A stretch of 21,462 nt of DNA from Oscillospiraceae bacterium. GTDB lineage: Bacteria; Bacillota_A; Clostridia; Oscillospirales; Oscillospiraceae. The DNA lies in NCBI GenBank assembly GCA_017415945.1, contig JAFQDR010000054.1, forward strand, positions 1-21,462. The letters run 5' to 3'. The notes under the pieces were generated by a model. It was not told the origin of the DNA, made no database searches, and saw only the letters and a list, made by a program, of their open reading frames with translations. Made by a program: the position numbers and the translations under genes. Shown here one piece after another: positions 1-6,489 of the stretch; position 1 is the first letter of the stretch, and each line of letters opens with the position of its first letter.

Positions 1-137
1 CCGTCATCGATGGAGGGACCAATTGCCAGCTTTGCATCGGGGTACAGACGCTTAACAGCCTGTGCCAGAATATGGCTGGTGGTGTGACGATACATATCAC
101 GGTATTCTTTGTTTTCAAAAGTGAATTCCATGTTCAT
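1..137 (-). CDS. thrS: Threonyl-tRNA synthetase, N-terminal fragment (runs off window)
   Basis: Only the first 45 codons are inside the window; the gene continues past base 1. The translation contains [19 protein letters not shown] followed by [10 protein letters not shown], which matches the start of the second additional (editing-type) domain of threonyl-tRNA synthetase. The enzyme charges tRNA-Thr in the cytoplasm. In most bacteria about 60 residues of TGS domain come before this motif. Here it begins only about 17 residues after the start, so this looks like a TGS-less form. Two in-frame ATGs occur (137 and 131); the purine-rich AAAGAGG at 142-148 could serve either. The T-box leader immediately upstream independently supports the tRNA-synthetase assignment. 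Alanyl-tRNA synthetase has a related HxxxH motif, but the surrounding residues fit ThrRS better. Confidence 0.88.
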   Translation of the reverse strand, partial: MNMEFTFENKEYRDMYRHTTSHILAQAVKRLYPDAKLAIGPSIDD

Positions 138-173
138 ACATCCTCTTTCCTATATTGAAGTAATGTGTTCTGA

Positions 174-209
174 TAAAAAAAGAAACACCTCTGACCAATG
201 TCAGGGGTG
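174..209 (-). terminator. T-box-controlled intrinsic terminator upstream of thrS
   Basis: On the minus strand, CACCCCTGAC and GTCAGAGGTG form a 10-bp stem with one mismatch and an ATTG loop. A T-rich run follows. It lies just 3' of the T-box motif, the usual place for the regulated terminator, and about 40 nt before the thrS start codon. Confidence 0.88.
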
Positions 210-408
210 CTGAAATTACACGGTTCCACCCTGAGCTTTCACTCAGCAACGCTGTATCGGGCGTTAACCGGGTGCGCCTACTGATTGCTGTTCGGACACC
301 TGCTCGGGAGGGGTAGCTGCGGTATTCTTCCCTATTCGGCTCACACCAAACGCCGAACTCTCTGAAAGGGTGCTGATACCCGCCTTCTCCGTCATCGCTT
401 TTTTATCA
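174..408 (-). promoter_or_regulatory. T-box riboswitch leader of thrS
   Basis: The minus-strand transcript carries the conserved T-box motif AGGGTGGAACCGTG (219-232), followed by a terminator hairpin. Upstream is a Stem I-like helix: GGGTA pairs with TACCC, and CCCT and TTCGGC with their complements, with AGAGAG and GGTGTGAG elements near the tip. The internal loop on the 3' side of Stem I contains ACC (321-323), a threonine codon and the likely specifier. By the known mechanism of this family, uncharged tRNA-Thr would stabilise the antiterminator and allow thrS transcription. The motif and structure are seen; tRNA specificity is inferred from the specifier and the downstream gene. Confidence 0.93.
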
Positions 409-416
409 ACAGCCAT

Positions 417-445
417 ATAATATCACCCCTTTTTTCCAATGTCAA
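417..445 (-). promoter_or_regulatory. Consensus vegetative promoter of thrS
   Basis: Minus strand: perfect -35 TTGACA (445-440), 17-bp spacer, and -10 TATTAT (422-417). It sits directly upstream of the T-box leader, so transcription would begin near 410. This is the best sigma-A type promoter in the window. Confidence 0.9.
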
Positions 446-459
446 GCATGGAAAGCCAC

Positions 460-488
460 TTGTTATTTCAATTGTGTAATGTTAAACT
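460..488 (+). promoter_or_regulatory. Possible promoter of the nitrilase gene
   Basis: Plus strand: TTGTTA (460-465), 17-bp spacer, TAAACT (483-488). The -10 matches consensus at only four of six positions. It is divergent from the thrS promoter, with its -35 starting 15 bp from the thrS -35. It is the only reasonable candidate in this short gap, and is weak. Confidence 0.3.
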
Positions 489-521
489 AATCACAAGATC
501 AATTAAGAAAGGGTGTTTTCC

Positions 522-1376
522 ATGACAAAAATAGCAACCACAAGCTTTACCGCCGCACTGAACAAAGAAGACAATCTCAAGAAGTACATTTCCTTCATTG
601 AAGCCGCCGCAGCGGAAGGTGCCCATCTGATTGTCCTTCCCGAGCAGTCCCTGCAGGGCTATCTTCCCACCTTGGATGAGGTCAGCGAGGAGACCCGCGC
701 CTACCAGCTGGAAAATGCTGAGCTCGTTCCCGAAGGTCCCTCCACACAACTGCTCATTGAAAAAGCAAAGCAGCATAATATTTACATTGTATGGGGTATG
801 ACCGAGCGTGACGAAAGCGATGCCAACGTTCTGTACAATTCCGCCGTTCTGGTAGGTCCCGAAGGCTTTGTGGGCAAATACCGCAAGGTACATCAGCCCG
901 GCTGCGAAAGCCAAATTTACACCCACGGCACCGAGTTCAATGTATTTGAGACTTCCATTGGCAAAATCGGTCTGATGATCTGCTATGACAAGGCATTCCC
1001 CGAATCCGCCCGTGAGCTTTATTGTCAATTTGCGGACATTATCTGTGTACCCGCTGCATGGCCCATGGCAGGTGACCCCGCCGCTCCCGATGAAAACGAC
1101 CCCATTCTGGACATTTTCAATATGTACGACAAGACCCGCGCTGCGGAGAATGCAGTGTTCTTCATTTCCTGCAACCAGTGCGGCACCGCAGGCACCATCA
1201 ACTACTGCGGTCACAGCCGCATCACCCACCCCTTCGGCATGGAAATGGCCTGCACAGGCTGGGGCGAAGGCATCGTCTATGCAGAGGCCGACATTGCGGA
1301 ATCCATCATTATGGCAGGCGGCCCCGCCGTCCGTCCCGACAGACACGTGGAAGCATACGGTCACATCGCAAAATAA
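522..1376 (+). CDS. Carbon-nitrogen hydrolase (nitrilase superfamily)
   Basis: This is a 284-residue cytosolic amidase-type enzyme of typical nitrilase-superfamily length. The catalytic triad is visible: Glu41 in LPEQ, Lys122 in YRKVHQP and Cys154 in MICYDKAFPE. The family cleaves non-peptide C-N bonds (amides, nitriles, N-carbamoyl compounds); the KYRKVHQP/ICYD context resembles N-carbamoyl amino acid or aliphatic amidohydrolases, but the substrate cannot be read from the sequence. I chose the ATG at 522 because AAGAAAGGG (505-513) is well spaced before it; an in-frame GTG at 513 overlaps that site. It is divergent from thrS, and two small genes follow closely and may be co-transcribed. A nucleotide shadow ORF on the other strand is not a gene. 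Confidence 0.9.
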   Translation: MTKIATTSFTAALNKEDNLKKYISFIEAAAAEGAHLIVLPEQSLQGYLPTLDEVSEETRAYQLENAELVPEGPSTQLLIEKAKQHNIYIVWGMTERDESDANVLYNSAVLVGPEGFVGKYRKVHQPGCESQIYTHGTEFNVFETSIGKIGLMICYDKAFPESARELYCQFADIICVPAAWPMAGDPAAPDENDPILDIFNMYDKTRAAENAVFFISCNQCGTAGTINYCGHSRITHPFGMEMACTGWGEGIVYAEADIAESIIMAGGPAVRPDRHVEAYGHIAK

Positions 1377-1426
1377 TCCACAGCCCTTCTCCTAAAACCA
1401 CATCACTGAATTAAGGAGGTACTTTT

Positions 1427-1660
1427 ATGAATTGCCCATATTGTAACAGCGAAATGCAGCAGGGATTTGTTCAGTGCCGAGACGGAGTATATTGGACACC
1501 CAAAAAGCAATGGGTATCCGCACTTTCCTCTCTCGCCAAAGGTGCCATCCCCATCGGCGCCAACGACAAGCTGATGCCAAACAGCAAGGCCTTGGCTTAC
1601 AACTGCAAAAACTGCAAAACCGTAATCATCCCATACGGCACAGATAACTCCGACATATAA
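1427..1660 (+). CDS. Small zinc-ribbon protein (DUF6487-like)
   Basis: This 77-residue protein begins MNCPYCNSEMQQGFVQ and has a second CxxC pair near the end (CKNCKTVI), so one zinc ribbon is likely. The pattern CPYC, GFVQ, then a W-T-P segment is what I associate with DUF6487, a family of small proteins of unknown role that often precede other small orphan genes in Firmicutes. Start choice is clear: AAGGAGG lies at 1413-1419, eight bases before the ATG. The gap to the nitrilase gene is 50 bases with no terminator, so co-transcription is plausible. No transmembrane segment is seen. Function is unknown. Confidence 0.8.
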   Translation: MNCPYCNSEMQQGFVQCRDGVYWTPKKQWVSALSSLAKGAIPIGANDKLMPNSKALAYNCKNCKTVIIPYGTDNSDI

Positions 1661-1672
1661 AGGATTCTTTTT

Positions 1673-2089
1673 ATGTTGAAAACTATTCGCAATAACATCC
1701 AAACACCTTACAGCCTTCATGATATGTGTGTGATTGATTTCGAGGTCAAAGGCGACAAAATTGTGATGCGAACACAATCGGGGATGGTAAGAACCACGCC
1801 CCCCTTAGCTCAGCCCAACGGCCACATAGAATTCCATAATGTCCAATGGGATTTCAGCTACGCATATCTATTGGATTTCACAGGAAATGTTGGCAGCTTC
1901 TCGGGAGAAAAGCTGTTCCTCAAAGATTTCATCGAAAAGATCAAGCCTTTCGGATTCAACGTCATGGATGAAACCTACGGATACAACACCACCAAATTCA
2001 GTGGCTATCTTCTGTACAATCGCCGCCATTATGAATGCTTCATTGAGATCTATCACGAGGGTGATATGATCTACGTCACCGAAGAATAA
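1673..2089 (+). CDS. Hypothetical protein, 138 aa
   Basis: I do not recognise the family. The predicted protein is soluble, mixed alpha/beta, rich in aromatic residues, and has no signal peptide, membrane helix or metal motif. Notable segments are SLHDMCVIDFEV near residue 14, HIEFHNVQWDFSYAYLLDF around the middle, and FIEIYHEGDMIYVTEE at the end. The length and strand-rich character recall small immunity-type or ligand-binding domains, but that is only an impression. The ATG at 1673 follows AAAGGA (1659-1664), and the gene starts 12 bases after the zinc-ribbon gene, so the two are almost certainly one transcript. It ends before a shared terminator. Confidence 0.75.
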   Translation: MLKTIRNNIQTPYSLHDMCVIDFEVKGDKIVMRTQSGMVRTTPPLAQPNGHIEFHNVQWDFSYAYLLDFTGNVGSFSGEKLFLKDFIEKIKPFGFNVMDETYGYNTTKFSGYLLYNRRHYECFIEIYHEGDMIYVTEE

Positions 2090-2113
2090 GATATTAACCC
2101 CAACCAAGCAAAC

Positions 2114-2146
2114 AAGCCTCCAAGGGAAATATTCCCTCGGAGGCTT
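2114..2146. terminator. Terminator hairpin between convergent genes
   Basis: AAGCCTCC (2114-2121) pairs with GGAGGCTT (2139-2146), and AGGGAA with TTCCCT inside it. The long stem sits between the plus-strand 138-aa gene and the minus-strand membrane-protein gene, 10 bases beyond the latter's stop. The T tracts on either side are weak (ATTTTATTATTT on plus, TTGTTTG on minus), so efficiency is uncertain. Confidence 0.7.
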
Positions 2147-2156
2147 CACCATTTTA

Positions 2157-4226
2157 TTATTTCACCTGATACACACGCACGCCGTCCGTATCATACACAC
2201 AGGGGAACATGGATGCGATGGTCGTTTCGTCCACTTGGTAGTTATTTCTCTCATAGGCACTGACCACAATGTAATCAATGTCATAAAGAGCAAAAGTCTC
2301 GGGATACCATGCAGGCTCCTCGTACATGACCCGAATAGCCTGCTCCTGTTCATAATAATCCAAGCCATGATAATACACATAAGAGCCGCTGCCGCACTGG
2401 ATATTGCGCCCGGTCAGCGCAGCAATCACATTATTATGCCTTGTATCGGTGAGGAATTTATCATCGGGTTCGGTGTTCTCCATAACGTATTCCCCCAGCT
2501 TGTACTGGTCGGGCCCAATGAGCTGATATTCCGCCACACACTCACGGCCGATGGTCAGCGCAGCGGAAACGGTACACAGGAACACCGTCAACACAGCCGC
2601 AGTATTTTTCAAAGGCACAGAACGCATCCTGCGATACAGCTCGATCATAAAGTCAGCCGTTACACCGCACATGAGCAAATAGGCCACATACAGAAGCTTG
2701 TTGTTATCATACACATTAGGCTGAAATACAGCCAGCTCCGCAATGAGGAAAATCACCGTCACAGGGAACGCCACAGCAACCGTCTTCTTCCCTGCCATAA
2801 GATATGCAGGCACAAACAGCAGCCAGACAATACCGATGTTCTTAATATAGAACCAAATATAGTTGTCATCAATATTTGCCCAGTTGAAATAGCCTCGCAG
2901 GAAGCCTTCCCCCGTTGCTTGACCAAATGTCCAAATCACCAGCTGGGGCACCGCCAGACAGCCCGCAATTACCAGATATACTCCCCAATTGGGCAGCAAG
3001 GTCATAAACCCTCGTTCTGTTACGTAGCGATAACCGCAGACAAACAAGGCCACACAGAACACCCCGGCAAACACCAAGAGCAGCAACAGCAGCGTGTCCG
3101 TCTGTCGCTGATCCGTGAGCTCTATCACGATTTGCAGAGCCTGCATCACCAAAATTCCCGCCACAGGCAGAAGCTTAATAAGCTTCATACGGTCGATTTC
3201 ACATTCCCGCATAAGCCACATCAGCAGCCAGCACCCCGAAACCAAAACAAGAGCAAGGAAGGAGTGGGTATGGATCATAGGCAACGCCCCTGCCAACACC
3301 CCTACCGCAGGGAACAGGCAGGTTTCTTTCTGCCAAACCGCACGAAAAAGTAAGGTTAATGCCGTAAACAACACCGCATACCCAAACAAAGTGGCACGCT
3401 GAGGCAGCAGCATATCCACGATCATGTTCACCCAGCGGATGTTTTCCTCTGTCAAGTTGGTCGGAGTCTGATAGAACCCTGTAAACAGTCGGTTCATCTG
3501 CTCGGAAAAATCACCCTTTAGGAAGTAGACAAAGCCAAAGCCACCATTCAAGAAGAACAGCACCCAAGCCAGAAGAGACTTCCCCTTGCTGTTCAGCCAC
3601 GTCTCAAACAGCATCCACGACCCCAGCATTACCTGCGCCCCTGCAAAGAGCATAGGCAGCATATAAGCAAGGCGGATATCACAGCCCCAAACATACAGGG
3701 AGGAAGAAATGCTGTCGGACAAGAACGGATAAGACAGACGTGTCCCCGGCAGGATAGAATACTCCGGCGGGAAGGTCTGCTGCTCCGCAATGGAGGTGAT
3801 AAAGCCAAGATGCATAGCCATATCCCCATAGGTCGCCTGAGAGGAATATACCGCACCGTCTCGAATCTCAAAGCCGCTGATGACCAGATAGGCAAATACA
3901 CACCACACCGTCATCGGAAGAACTGCATATTTCCATTCCGGCGCAGCCTTTTCGGTAGTGAGAGGATGTTCTTTTCTTCTCAAAAGGAGTATTGCCACAA
4001 CTGTAAGGATGGCAGCCGCAACGTGCCCCATTCTCGTGAAATCCAACACAAACGCAAACAGCACGGGCATCCATTGGAGCAGCACGCTGCCTAATACACT
4101 GCCCACAAGCAGGCGCAGAGTTTTCTTTTCCGTTTGCAGAAATCGTTCCGCAAGCATTAAGCCACAGAACTGATACAGCAGAAAATATAAAATCGCGGCA
4201 ACATTGCCGCCAAAACTACCAAGCAT
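2157..4226 (-). CDS. Large multi-spanning membrane protein, GT-C glycosyltransferase-like
   Basis: This protein of about 689 residues has a dozen or so hydrophobic helices and a C-terminal hydrophilic domain of about 130 residues. An early extracytoplasmic loop contains YGDMAMHLGF, in the position where GT-C enzymes carry a catalytic acidic residue. The tail has DTRHNNVIAALTGRN and YDIDYIVVSAYERN, typical of large PMT/ArnT-like membrane glycosyltransferases. The likely role is transfer of a sugar from a polyprenyl-phosphate donor at the membrane. Donor and acceptor are unknown. I chose the ATG at 4226, eight bases after AAGG (4235-4238); an in-frame GTG at 4235 overlaps that site. The ribosome-binding site begins right behind the ychF terminator, leaving no room for a separate promoter. 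Confidence 0.72.
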   Translation of the reverse strand: MLGSFGGNVAAILYFLLYQFCGLMLAERFLQTEKKTLRLLVGSVLGSVLLQWMPVLFAFVLDFTRMGHVAAAILTVVAILLLRRKEHPLTTEKAAPEWKYAVLPMTVWCVFAYLVISGFEIRDGAVYSSQATYGDMAMHLGFITSIAEQQTFPPEYSILPGTRLSYPFLSDSISSSLYVWGCDIRLAYMLPMLFAGAQVMLGSWMLFETWLNSKGKSLLAWVLFFLNGGFGFVYFLKGDFSEQMNRLFTGFYQTPTNLTEENIRWVNMIVDMLLPQRATLFGYAVLFTALTLLFRAVWQKETCLFPAVGVLAGALPMIHTHSFLALVLVSGCWLLMWLMRECEIDRMKLIKLLPVAGILVMQALQIVIELTDQRQTDTLLLLLLVFAGVFCVALFVCGYRYVTERGFMTLLPNWGVYLVIAGCLAVPQLVIWTFGQATGEGFLRGYFNWANIDDNYIWFYIKNIGIVWLLFVPAYLMAGKKTVAVAFPVTVIFLIAELAVFQPNVYDNNKLLYVAYLLMCGVTADFMIELYRRMRSVPLKNTAAVLTVFLCTVSAALTIGRECVAEYQLIGPDQYKLGEYVMENTEPDDKFLTDTRHNNVIAALTGRNIQCGSGSYVYYHGLDYYEQEQAIRVMYEEPAWYPETFALYDIDYIVVSAYERNNYQVDETTIASMFPCVYDTDGVRVYQVK

Positions 4227-4241
4227 TACATTCACCTTATT

Positions 4242-4271
4242 AAAAAAGCCGCAGCCATAGCTGCGGCTTTT
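4242..4271 (-). terminator. Strong intrinsic terminator of ychF
   Basis: On the minus strand AAAAGCCGCAGC pairs perfectly with GCTGCGGCTTTT across a TATG loop and runs into six Ts. It lies 8 bases after the ychF stop and directly in front of the ribosome-binding site of the membrane-protein gene. Confidence 0.93.
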
Positions 4272-4279
4272 GAATTCGA

Positions 4280-5374
4280 TTATACGTTGAAGCGGAACAG
4301 AGTTACGTCACCGTCATTCATGACGTATTCCTTACCTTCGCTGCGCACCAGACCCTTTTCCTTCGCAGCAGCCATGGTGCCGCAAGCCTTCAGATCGTCA
4401 AATGCAACGATTTCCGCACGAATGAAACCGCGTTCAAAGTCGGAGTGGATCTTGCCCGCTGCCTGAGGAGCCTTGGTGCCGCGCTTGATGGTCCATGCGC
4501 GAACCTCATCGGGACCTGCGGTCAGATAGCTGATGAGACCCAGCAGTGCATAGGAGGTCTTGATCATACGGTCCAGACCGGATTCTTCCATGCCCAGTTC
4601 TTCCAGGAACATGGCCTTTTCCTCGTCATCCAGCTGAGCCAGTTCTTCTTCGATGCGTGCGCAGATAGGCAGAACCTGCGCATCTTCCCCTGCCGCAATT
4701 TCACACACGGTCTGATAGTAAGCGTTGTCCGCATATGCGGCAACATTATCCTCGTCCATATTGGCAGCGTAAATGATGGGCTTCAGGGTCAGCAAATCGG
4801 CACCGCGAACGATTGCCATATCCTCGCTGTCGCAATCGAAGCTTCTTGCAGACTTACCGTCGTTCAGATGCTCCAGCAGCTGCTTGAATACATCCAGCTC
4901 ATGCATTGCACCCTTATTGCCGCTTTTAGCCACCTTGGACAGACGGTCAATACGGCGGGTAACCATTTCCGCATCGGACATGATCAGCTCCAGGTCGATG
5001 GTTTCAATGTCACGGCGGGGATCGGTGGAACCGTCAACGTGGATAACATTTTCATCGTCGAAGCAGCGCACAACGTGGACAATGGCATCGGTTGCACGGA
5101 TATTGTCCAGGAACTTGTTGCCCAGACCTTCACCCTTGGAAGCACCCTTCACCAGACCTGCGATGTCAACGAACTCAATAACAGCGGGGGTAAACTTCTT
5201 GGGGCTGTACATTTCAGCCAGGAAATCCATTCTTTCATCGGGAACGGTAACCATGCCGACATTGGGCTCAATGGTGCAGAAGGGATAGTTTGCGGATTCA
5301 GCACCCGCATTGGTGATAGCGTTGAACAAAGTGGACTTGCCAACATTGGGCAAACCTACGATACCTAACTTCAT
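4280..5374 (-). CDS. ychF: Redox-regulated ATPase YchF (Obg family)
   Basis: The 364-residue protein matches the family's usual length. The P-loop is GLPNVGKST (residues 7-15), with a DIAG switch II motif. The specificity motif is NMDE (Asn205-Glu208) instead of the NKxD of GTPases, which is the signature of YchF/OLA1 and explains its preference for ATP. A central helical region (about residues 135-200) and a C-terminal TGS domain complete the fold. YchF binds ribosomes and is linked to translation control and oxidative stress response. AAGGAG precedes the ATG at suitable spacing, and the gene has its own promoter and terminator, so it is probably monocistronic. The C-terminus FRFNV is typical. 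Confidence 0.97.
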   Translation of the reverse strand: MKLGIVGLPNVGKSTLFNAITNAGAESANYPFCTIEPNVGMVTVPDERMDFLAEMYSPKKFTPAVIEFVDIAGLVKGASKGEGLGNKFLDNIRATDAIVHVVRCFDDENVIHVDGSTDPRRDIETIDLELIMSDAEMVTRRIDRLSKVAKSGNKGAMHELDVFKQLLEHLNDGKSARSFDCDSEDMAIVRGADLLTLKPIIYAANMDEDNVAAYADNAYYQTVCEIAAGEDAQVLPICARIEEELAQLDDEEKAMFLEELGMEESGLDRMIKTSYALLGLISYLTAGPDEVRAWTIKRGTKAPQAAGKIHSDFERGFIRAEIVAFDDLKACGTMAAAKEKGLVRSEGKEYVMNDGDVTLFRFNV

Positions 5375-5411
5375 ATATATTCACATCTCCTTAGTTTCGT
5401 ACAACAGAGAT

Positions 5412-5440
5412 ATTGTATCACGAGAGGCCTTCTTTCTCAA
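5412..5440 (-). promoter_or_regulatory. Promoter of ychF
   Basis: Minus strand: TTGAGA (5440-5435), 17-bp spacer, TACAAT (5417-5412). Transcription would start about 30 bases before the ychF start codon. The rest of the gap to the GntR gene stop (5441-5531) shows no clear terminator or gene. Confidence 0.75.
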
Positions 5441-5531
5441 GTGTAAAACCATCGGAAAAACGTCAAATTATTGAGATTCCAAGGGCATAATTCGTTGCGT
5501 TTTACCAATCATCCCTGTTTTCACACTTATT

Positions 5532-6242
5532 TTACGATGATTTCTCCCGCAGCATTTTGTCCAAATAATCGGAGGCCATGCCAAGGATCTCCAGTAAATA
5601 CCCGTCAGCTTCCTTGGCATCACCACGGCGCAGTGCATCCGCCAGACGGTTATACAGCGGCAAACATTTTTCCAATTCCTTTCGGTCGCTGTAATGAGCC
5701 TCTATCATATTACGAAGCAGCAGCTCAAAGCTTTGAAACACAATGGTATATGCGGGATTCCCCGATAACTCCGTAATGGCGTAATGGAAGCGATACAAAG
5801 CCTCCGTCAACGCATCCCCCTCCGCAGCATAGATTCGTTCCGTCAGCTCATCCAGCATCTTGCGGGAGGCATCGTCCATACGCTTGCAGCTTAAGCGCAC
5901 ACATTCTCGCTCCACCAAAATACGGAAATCCATAAACCCGCGGAACAGCTCCGCATCGTACATCGTGGAGTCATAATTCATAATGGCCGCAATGGTCAAG
6001 GGTGTTGCATTTCGGATATAATCCGCAACAAATGTACCCCTTCTCGGCACCACACGGAGAAAGCCCATACGCTCCAAATCAAGGATCCCTTGATTCACAC
6101 TGCCTCGGCTGATGCCCATTTCTTCTGCCAATTCTCGTTCGGGAGGCAGGCGATCCCCCGGGCGAAGCTCCCCCGAAAGGATGCGGGACTGCATTTCATC
6201 CACAAAGCTTTTCTTTAGTTTTCTGCCCTTTTCTCCACTCAT
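5532..6242 (-). CDS. GntR-family transcription regulator, FadR/FCD subfamily
   Basis: The 236-residue regulator has an N-terminal winged helix with the GntR signature RPGDRLPPERELAEEMGISR (about residues 27-46), GSVNQGILDLERMGFL and the wing RRGTFVAD. The C-terminal FCD domain is all-helical and spans about residues 85-230, with acidic and histidine residues (FRFHYAITELSGNP) of the kind that bind metal-dependent carboxylate effectors. I chose the ATG at 6242 because AAGGGG lies just upstream and the -10 of its promoter is at 6279-6274. That promoter rules out the longer ORF, which would begin at its -35. It is divergent from the FAD oxidoreductase operon and very likely controls it; operator-like sites lie in the shared gap. 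Confidence 0.92.
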   Translation of the reverse strand: MSGEKGRKLKKSFVDEMQSRILSGELRPGDRLPPERELAEEMGISRGSVNQGILDLERMGFLRVVPRRGTFVADYIRNATPLTIAAIMNYDSTMYDAELFRGFMDFRILVERECVRLSCKRMDDASRKMLDELTERIYAAEGDALTEALYRFHYAITELSGNPAYTIVFQSFELLLRNMIEAHYSDRKELEKCLPLYNRLADALRRGDAKEADGYLLEILGMASDYLDKMLREKSS

Positions 6243-6273
6243 CGTCCCAACGCCCCTTGTGTAATGTAGCTTC

Positions 6274-6302
6274 AGTATAACGGAAAAAACACACCAAATC
6301 AA
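6274..6302 (-). promoter_or_regulatory. Promoter of the GntR regulator gene
   Basis: Minus strand: TTGATT (6302-6297), 17-bp spacer, TATACT (6279-6274). The expected transcript start is about 25 bases before the ATG at 6242, which fits the shorter start choice. A second TATAAT lies upstream at 6341-6336 on the same strand, but has no good -35. Confidence 0.8.
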
Positions 6303-6340
6303 GGTGGTTTCCCTTTTCCGACCACAGCACTCAAATTATA

Positions 6341-6389
6341 CGTGAAATGCACAATTCACGGAAAAATCTTTCGTTAATCAATTAACGAA
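6341..6389. promoter_or_regulatory. Two palindromes in the divergent regulatory gap
   Basis: CGTGAA (6341-6346) and TTCACG (6355-6360) form a spaced inverted repeat. Ten bases on, TTCGTTAAT (6370-6378) and ATTAACGAA (6381-6389) form a perfect 9-bp palindrome around CA. Both lie between the divergent promoters, upstream of the plus-strand -35. They are candidate regulator sites but do not resemble the FadR-type motif found around the -10. Confidence 0.5.
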
Positions 6390-6396
6390 GTTTTGA

Positions 6397-6425
6397 TTGC
6401 ATCCGTGGCTATACCAGTGTACAAT
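6397..6425 (+). promoter_or_regulatory. Promoter of the FAD oxidoreductase / reductase operon
   Basis: Plus strand: TTGCAT (6397-6402), 17-bp spacer, TACAAT (6420-6425). Transcription would start near 6432, about 58 bases before the ATG. The promoter is bracketed by the operator repeats described separately. Confidence 0.78.
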
Positions 6426-6444
6426 ATAAGTGTGGTATAGCCAC
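6405..6444. promoter_or_regulatory. Inverted-repeat operator around the -10 (likely GntR/FadR-type sites)
   Basis: GTGGCTATACC (6405-6415) and GGTATAGCCAC (6434-6444) are a perfect 11-bp inverted repeat. Each arm also holds an 11-bp imperfect palindrome of the form TGG-N5-CCA (6406-6416 and 6433-6443). That agrees with the general FadR-family pattern TGGTnnnACCA. The first site lies in the promoter spacer and the second at or just past the transcription start, so binding would block polymerase. That the adjacent GntR protein is the ligand is inferred from the divergent layout. Confidence 0.7.
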
Positions 6445-6489
6445 AGCGTATCATTGAATGAAATAACGCACCGAAACGGAGGGAATCCT

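Noticed and set aside
2235..3353. 372-codon plus-strand open frame opposite the membrane-protein gene
   Set aside because: Histidine/glutamine-rich shadow; the minus strand shows regular transmembrane segments and a good start site.
5441..5531. Possible terminator behind the GntR gene
   Set aside because: No stable hairpin followed by a T tract could be found on the minus strand.
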